A stretch of 64,000 nucleotides of DNA from Agelaius tricolor (lineage: Eukaryota; Chordata; Aves; Passeriformes; Icteridae): contig JALJCS010000037.1 of the NCBI GenBank assembly GCA_023055355.1, forward strand, positions 3,410,001 to 3,474,000, read 5' to 3'. The notes under the pieces were generated by a model, which had not been told where the DNA came from, searched no databases, and worked only from the letters and a program-made list of their open reading frames with translations. Position 1 is the stretch's first letter. The number at the start of each line of letters is the position of its first letter. Of the stretch, positions 58,946-64,000 are shown piece after piece. A program made the translations under genes and the position numbers.

Positions 58946-59177
58946 TCAGTGTTGGTGGGACCCTCCAGTGGTGAATTCCACAAATCCCAGCCAAAACTGG
59001 GATTGCTGCTGGTTCCCTCCCCACTCTGGAGCTCTGCCTGCACTCCCCAGTGCTCCCATTTATTTGCTTTTGCAGAAAGAGACATTTTCAGCAATGACCC
59101 CATTCCACTGTGCCTCCTACTTTCTCTTGCTTTCTTCCATCATGAATCATTAACCATCCCAATTTATCATCAGATAG

Positions 59178-59240
59178 TTTTATATATATATAGCTTGACT
59201 TTTATATATATATATTTTATATATATATATAAAACTTTGC
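59178..59240. repeat. (TA)n microsatellite
   Basis: Several runs of TATATA are interrupted by TTT and GCTTGAC. Confidence 0.88.
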
Positions 59241-59897
59241 ATATGCTTGAAATTAAAAGAATAAAGAAAATTGCACTGAACTTCAGGCTTTGGAGTTTTG
59301 GTTTGTTTTTTGTTTTTTTTTTTTTAAACAAAGCTGCAAAACTATCCCACAGAAAAGTAAGAACTTTATACTAAAAAGGGAAAGTCAAACCTGGTTGAAT
59401 TTTGAGCCTACCAACCTCCTACCCTTTTGATGTCTGACAACAAAGAGGTGTGAATGCTATCAAATCTCACACAGGTACAGGCAGAACCATCCTGCTCTGG
59501 GCTCCTGTTGATGCAGCACAAGCTGCCATGCAATTCAAAAAGCCCCAAAACCAGAGACTTTAGAAAAAAACTGTCCATACACCCCAGTCCCCTCATTTTT
59601 AACTTGAAATGAGGGTCACAAAGCACCAGTGTAGAATTGCTTTGGCAATGTGTCAGGTTTCAAATCAAACAGCTCCTCCTGCCCCATTAGAAACCCTCCC
59701 ACAGGGATATTTTCTAGATCCCATGTATTATGGACGTGTCCCAGGGCACAGGCAGAGTTCCATGGCTCTCTGTGCCACCCACTCCCACATTCCCAACTGC
59801 AAATTCCCTCCTTGGCAGGGCTGCATTAAAGCAGGGAGAAGGACCTGCCTTATCATGGGGCAATTAGCAACCTGGGGGGAAAAATCAATAGGAAGTA

Positions 59898-60020
59898 GAT
59901 AGGAAATAAATAAATCAATCAATAAAATTATAATTAAATATAAAAATAATTAAAATTTAAAATTAAAACATAATTAAATTATAATTAAATTTAAAAATAA
60001 ATAATAGATCAAATAAATAG
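59898..60020. repeat. AT-rich simple repeat
   Basis: AAATAAAT, AATTATAATTAAAT and TAAAAATAAT units. Confidence 0.88.
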
Positions 60021-60534
60021 GACATAAATCCTCAGCAAGCCACAGTGTCCTTGCAATCCATGGCCTTCCCTGCTGGGAAGGAGCCCTCCTGCCACAGCAC
60101 TTTTAGAGCACAGAGGCTCCATCCTGCCAGAGCCACCAGCACAGGGATAAAATAACCACAGCCAGGCAAGTTCAGAGGTGTTTTGTCCTAGGAAATCCTC
60201 ATGAAATCCCAACAGAGCAAAGCAGCAGCAGGAAAAACCTCTTAGGGCAAGTGTGGGGAGACAAACCCTGTGGCCAGGCTGGTTTTTACATTCCCAAGAA
60301 GGATTTTGGAGGCCTGCAGGGGTGTGTCCATGAGCTCACAGGTGGAAGGGGGTGAGGAGGATGCTCAGAGGGAACAGCATCCTCCTGGCCCAGCACAAAG
60401 CCATCCCCATGCCATGGTGGGATGGAGGAGCCAGGGTGCCCACAGACCTGGCAGGGAAGCAGCTTGAGAAGAGCAAGGAGAGTTTTTAAGCACTCTTGAT
60501 CATTCCTTGGAATAAAATATATTTTTTAAAAAAA

Positions 60535-61030
60535 ATTGTTCATCGAGCGATTAAAATGTGCAAACATTTTGCTTGGTGTTCCGACTGCCACATTTAATAT
60601 TTCAAACAACATCCAGGCCAATATTGTTGCTTAATTTAACATAACTGGATCCTGAATGCATTTCTAACAGATTAAACCACAGAAATATCCACATGTTTTA
60701 ATGAGGATTTGGCACTACTCAGAGCCAAACACATTTTAGCAATATTTTTGGACTACAAATTCTTTCATAAGAAAAGAAAGCCCACTGGTAATGGAGCTGC
60801 ATTCCCTACATTTCAAGCCTCTTTGGATTTATGTAAATTGAAAAACTGAAATATTTAGTGCCATTATAATTCAAGCAACATCTGGACAATTTTCTTTGCC
60901 TCGTAAAAGATTTCAGTCAGCTTTGCAGAGGCTCAGGCCATGTTGCTCAGCAGAATGGCTCCTTTTACATTTGCATGCTTCACTTCCATTCTGCAGTTTC
61001 TATGCCAACAAGCATTTGTAACTCTTTAAA
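60535..61030. promoter_or_regulatory. Candidate developmental enhancer (conserved non-coding block)
   Basis: About 500 bp of AT-rich but non-repetitive sequence is dense in homeodomain, POU and related words: TTAATTTAA, AACATTTTGCTTGG, CATTTGCATGC (octamer-like), AAACCACAG (RUNX type), and GTAATGGAGC. It has no open frame of note, no CR1 and no simple repeat. This texture is typical of deeply conserved non-coding elements; conservation itself cannot be tested here. Confidence 0.4.
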
Positions 61031-61189
61031 CAGCACATTTGGAACTGGGGGGAGATGGAAGATTGGAAATGTGATAAAGATTTGTTTGTTTTGGGGGGTT
61101 TTGTTGATGGTGTTTCCCTAAATCCAAATCATCTTTTTTCTTTTTTTTTTTTTTTCCCTTATTTGAGCCCTAGAAACCTCAAAAAGGTC

Positions 61190-61220
61190 CAGTAACCATC
61201 ACTGCAGCCATGGCAACTCT
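61190..61220. promoter_or_regulatory. RFX-type X-box-like motif
   Basis: AGTAACCATCACTGCAGCCA followed by TGGCAACTC contains CCATGGCAAC, an RFX half-site-like word, with a GTAACC half upstream. Weak motif-only evidence. Confidence 0.2.
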
Positions 61221-61279
61221 TCCACCTGTTTCAAAATGCAGCAGTTTCTTGGTAAGAGGGGTTTGTTCAGTCAATTTGA

Positions 61280-61372
61280 CGTATAAAATGTATATATAAA
61301 TATATCTATACAAAAATATATATTATAATAGATATAAAATGTGTGTATATAAATATATATTATCTCTCTCTA
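61280..61372. repeat. AT-rich simple repeat
   Basis: TATAAATATA/AAATATATAT units, ending in a TCTCTCTC run. Confidence 0.88.
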
Positions 61373-61985
61373 AAGAAAGACTCAATAGCCAGTACCACAA
61401 ATTTAGGTGTTCATCTCCTACTGCAGAATCCAGGCCCTGTGGGAGTTTCCAAATCCCAAGGAAAAGTAAACAGAGAGAAGCAGCTACAACTAAACTGTAA
61501 CTCAAAATCCAGCAGTTTGATTTTTAACCAGATTTTTGGAAATAACTCCTCCCCTTCCTCCCCACCCCCAGTCCCAGACCTCCCAGATGGCTCAGATTTT
61601 ATATTTAAAGCTCATGCTCAGCGCTGTGACATTACAGGTGCAAGCAGACAAGGAAACCACAACCATGAAGAGGCACAATACAGCATTCAGAGCAAACAAC
61701 AGTGATGATCTTGCAAAACTTGGAGAAAAAACTGTATTTTTTAAAACAGATGCAGCCTAGATTGTGAATTCCTCTCCTCCTGAAGTTCCCCACAGACCCA
61801 GGATGGAGCTGCCACCCTGGGATACCAGCAAAGGAGCCCAAAAAACCCCAGTCAGAGCTGGCCATGGCATGGACAGGGGGAGAAGCTGCTCCCACCCAAA
61901 GGCAGAACTGGGAGGGGTTTCCTGAGGGAGCTGCACGAGCAGGGAGCACCCACCAACACCTGGTCCTCAGCACTTTTGTTATTTA

Positions 61986-62240
61986 GTGACAGGACAAGGG
62001 GGAATTGCCTCAAAACCAAAAAGAGCAGGATTAGATGGGATATTGGGAATTAGGAATTGTTCCCTGTGAGGGTGGGCAGGCCCTGGCACAGGGTGCCCAG
62101 AGCAGCTGGGGCTGCCCCTGGATCCCTGGCAGTGCCCAAGGCCAGGCTGGAGCACCCTGGGACAGTGGGAGGTGTCCCTGCCATGACACTGGATGAGCTT
62201 TAAGGTCCCTTTTAATCCAAACCAGTCAGGGTTCTCTGAT
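61986..62240 (+). repeat. CR1 LINE 3' end, sense orientation
   Basis: It runs from GTGACAGGACAAGGGGGAAT through GGGCAGGCCCTGGCACAGGG to CTTTAAGGTCCCTTTTAATC. It is the same subtype as 14850-15240, with a short deletion after GGCCAGGCTGG. Confidence 0.92.
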
Positions 62241-62449
62241 TTCCTCATCCATGAGCTGCAGAGGATGGGAAGCAGACCCCACAGTGATCCTGCCAGTGCT
62301 GAACATTCATTCACAGACTCCTGGGATGGGATCTATCAGTCCCTTCCCTCCTCCTCCTGTGCAGATGTGACACTGCCCTGATGTGCTGGGAGGGGACAGG
62401 ATGATGGAAATGCTGTGCAATAATCAATCCTAACCACAGGACCAAGAGA

Positions 62450-62660
62450 AAATCACAGCATCATTAAGGCTGGGAAACACCTCCCAGATCATCAAGTCCA
62501 AGCACCCCCATGTTCAATCCGTGTCCCCAAGTGCCACATCCACGTGGCTTTGGAACATTTACAGGGATGGAGACTCCACCACTCCCCTGGGCAGCCCCTT
62601 CCAGTGCCCAAATGTGATCAGCTTCTCTTCCTTCAGCTGGACAGGACACACAGAAAGGCA
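62450..62660 (-). repeat. CR1 LINE fragment
   Basis: AATCACAGCATCATTAAGGC, then CAGATCATCAAGTCCAAGCA and GGGATGGAGACTCCACCACT, in CR1 reverse-complement order. Confidence 0.9.
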
Positions 62661-63214
62661 GCCTGGGTGCCCTTGGCCAAAGCAAAATGTTTAACATGAA
62701 CCAGCTCCTCCCTGCCCTGCCCAGCCACAGACAGTGCAGCACACCAGACCATATTTCAGCACCAGTCCAGGTTTTATTATTGCAAGAAGGGATCAGGATG
62801 AGATCCAGAAAAGGCAAAAACCCACTCAGGGAGAAGCAGGAGACAAAAGGCCAAGATCGTCAGTACCGTGGTGGGACTAGAAAAATGTCATTAAATTTCA
62901 AAAGCTGTTTTGTCTCCTGGGAGGGGTAACAGCCCCCAGGTCCCAGCCACAGCTCCTGCTGCACAGAGCCATCCAAGAGCAGGAGCAAAGGCTGCATCTG
63001 TGAAACCCCTGCCATTTCAAAGCAGCCTGCCTGGCACATGGCATGGCTGCAGCACAAGGAAGGGCTCCTGCAAACACAAAGCCATGAGTGCTCACTGTTC
63101 CAGTCCTGGCCGTGCCCTAGGAAGGGGCAGCTCCTCCTCTGGCTCAGCTCTGGCCTCTGGTGCTTCCTGCCATGATTTCCCAACCTTTAACATTTCAAAA
63201 GTCTTCTGGCAGCC

Positions 63215-64000
63215 ACAGCAGTGAGCATGGAGCTATTTCACAGCAGTGCAAGGAGCTATTAAATGTATTAAAAATTAATTATTAATTATTAAACTGTATT
63301 AAAAACACAGTTTTTTCTCCATTTCACAGCAGTGCATGGAGCTGTTTCACAGCAGTGCATGGAGCTATTTCACAGAGTGTATGGAGCTCTTTTCCAGCAG
63401 TGCATGGAGCTCTTTTACAAGAGTGCATGGAGCTATTTCACAGGAGTGCATGGAGCTATTAACTGCATTAAAAATTAATTATTAATTATTAAACTGTATT
63501 AAAAACACAGTTTTTTCTCCATTTCACAGCAGTGCATGGAGCTGTTTCACAGGAGTGCATGGAGCTATTTTCCAGGAGTGCATGGAGCTATTAACTGTAT
63601 TAAAAATTAATTATTAATTATTAAACTGTATTAAAAAATACAGGTTTTTCTCTATTTCCAGCAGTGCATGGAGCTCTTTTCCAGCAGTGCACGGAGCTAT
63701 TTTCCAGGAGTGCATGGAGCTATTAACTGTATTAAAAATTAATTATTAATTATTAAACTGTATTAAAAACACAGTTTTTTCTCCATTTCAGAGCAGTGTA
63801 TGGAGCTGTTTCACAGCAGTGCATGGAGCTATTTCACAGAGTGTATGGAGCTCTTTTCCAGCAGTGCATGGACCTCTTTCACAGGAGTGCATGGAGCTCT
63901 TTTACAAAGTGCATGGAGCTATTAACTGTATTAAAAATTAATTATTAATTATTAAACTGTATTAAAAAATACAGTTTTTTCTCCATTTCACAGCAGTGCA
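63215..64000. repeat. Compound tandem satellite, runs off the right edge
   Basis: A subunit of about 22.7 bp (core AGTGCATGGAGCTATTTCAC) is repeated three to six times. It alternates with a 45-bp AT spacer built on TTAAAAATTAATTATTAATT and ending in CTGTATTAAAAACACAG. Spacers start near 63270, 63470, 63602, 63734 and 63933, giving higher-order steps of about 200, 132, 132 and 199 bp. The window ends inside a further subunit. Confidence 0.95.

Larger units (their letters stand above)
34468..64000 (-). other. Sequence upstream of EHMT1 exon 2, probably intron 1
   Basis: Exon 2 needs an upstream initiator exon. In human the GLP first intron is tens of kilobases long, so the simplest reading is that this 29.5 kb is intron 1 and the promoter lies beyond the right edge. 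I found no other gene on either strand. It holds CpG-rich patches (37.0-40.6 and 44.5 kb), candidate regulatory blocks, a minisatellite, simple repeats, four CR1s at the far right and a terminal satellite. Long unique-looking stretches without a specific feature are 35.5-37.2, 41.3-43.5, 44.7-47.7, 48.6-52.0 and 52.4-55.0 kb. Confidence 0.55.

Noticed and set aside
63215..64000. CRISPR-like regular array
   Set aside because: The spacers are near-identical AT blocks, the repeat steps are uneven and the genome is avian. It is a satellite.
34468..64000. tRNA, rRNA, snRNA or ARRDC1-type neighbour gene
   Set aside because: No cloverleaf-like or conserved RNA blocks and no arrestin-domain exons were seen on either strand.

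Overview
This is a 64 kb piece of a bird nuclear genome, probably a songbird. Two things show this: at least sixteen fragments of the avian CR1 LINE on both strands, and a vertebrate gene with short exons in kilobase-scale introns. There is no prokaryotic gene content. Nearly every long reading frame here is chance, low-complexity DNA, or the antisense of a CR1.

The one gene I can support is EHMT1 (GLP, euchromatic histone-lysine N-methyltransferase 1), on the minus strand. Nine coding exons were placed by matching their translations to vertebrate EHMT1 and checking every splice site and phase: 34467-34380, 23279-22732, 13529-13352, 11622-11486, 10660-10472, 9831-9751, 7765-7645, 5913-5782 and 3097-2952. 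Joined, they give 1620 nt and 540 codons with no frame break. They encode the disordered N-terminal third: the histone-H3K9-like ARKT automethylation site, a conserved basic segment, an acidic stretch, a basic nuclear-localisation-like block and the first cysteines of the Cys-rich domain. The rest of the Cys-rich domain, the ankyrin repeats and the SET domain must lie beyond base 1. The first coding exon was not found and probably lies beyond base 64000.

Layout. 1-2951 is the start of intron 10. 2952-13529 is exon-dense, with eight exons in about 10.6 kb. It includes a G-rich (on the transcript strand) repeat block of about 1 kb directly after the exon 9 donor, with a CTCF-like site inside it. 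Intron 3 (13530-22731) holds CR1s, the second copy of a duplicated ~400 bp segment, and an AT-rich simple repeat next to a CTG repeat at the exon 3 donor. Intron 2 (23280-34379) is CR1-rich. From 34468 to the right edge is upstream DNA, most simply EHMT1 intron 1. Its first 20 kb has no CR1 that I can recognise. It holds CpG-rich patches, several blocks that look like conserved regulatory DNA, and a 17-bp minisatellite with a 108-bp higher-order period. The window ends inside a compound tandem array (63215-64000).

I found no complete new gene system. The most interesting items are a CR1 split by a 406-bp segment that has a second copy 4.5 kb away, the G-rich/CTCF block in intron 9, the CTG repeat 24 nt after the exon 3 donor, a CpG-rich patch that could be an alternative promoter, and a homeodomain/POU-rich block at 60.5-61.0 kb. 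Exon calls rest on direct translation and recalled EHMT1 sequence. Regulatory calls are inference from sequence texture only.
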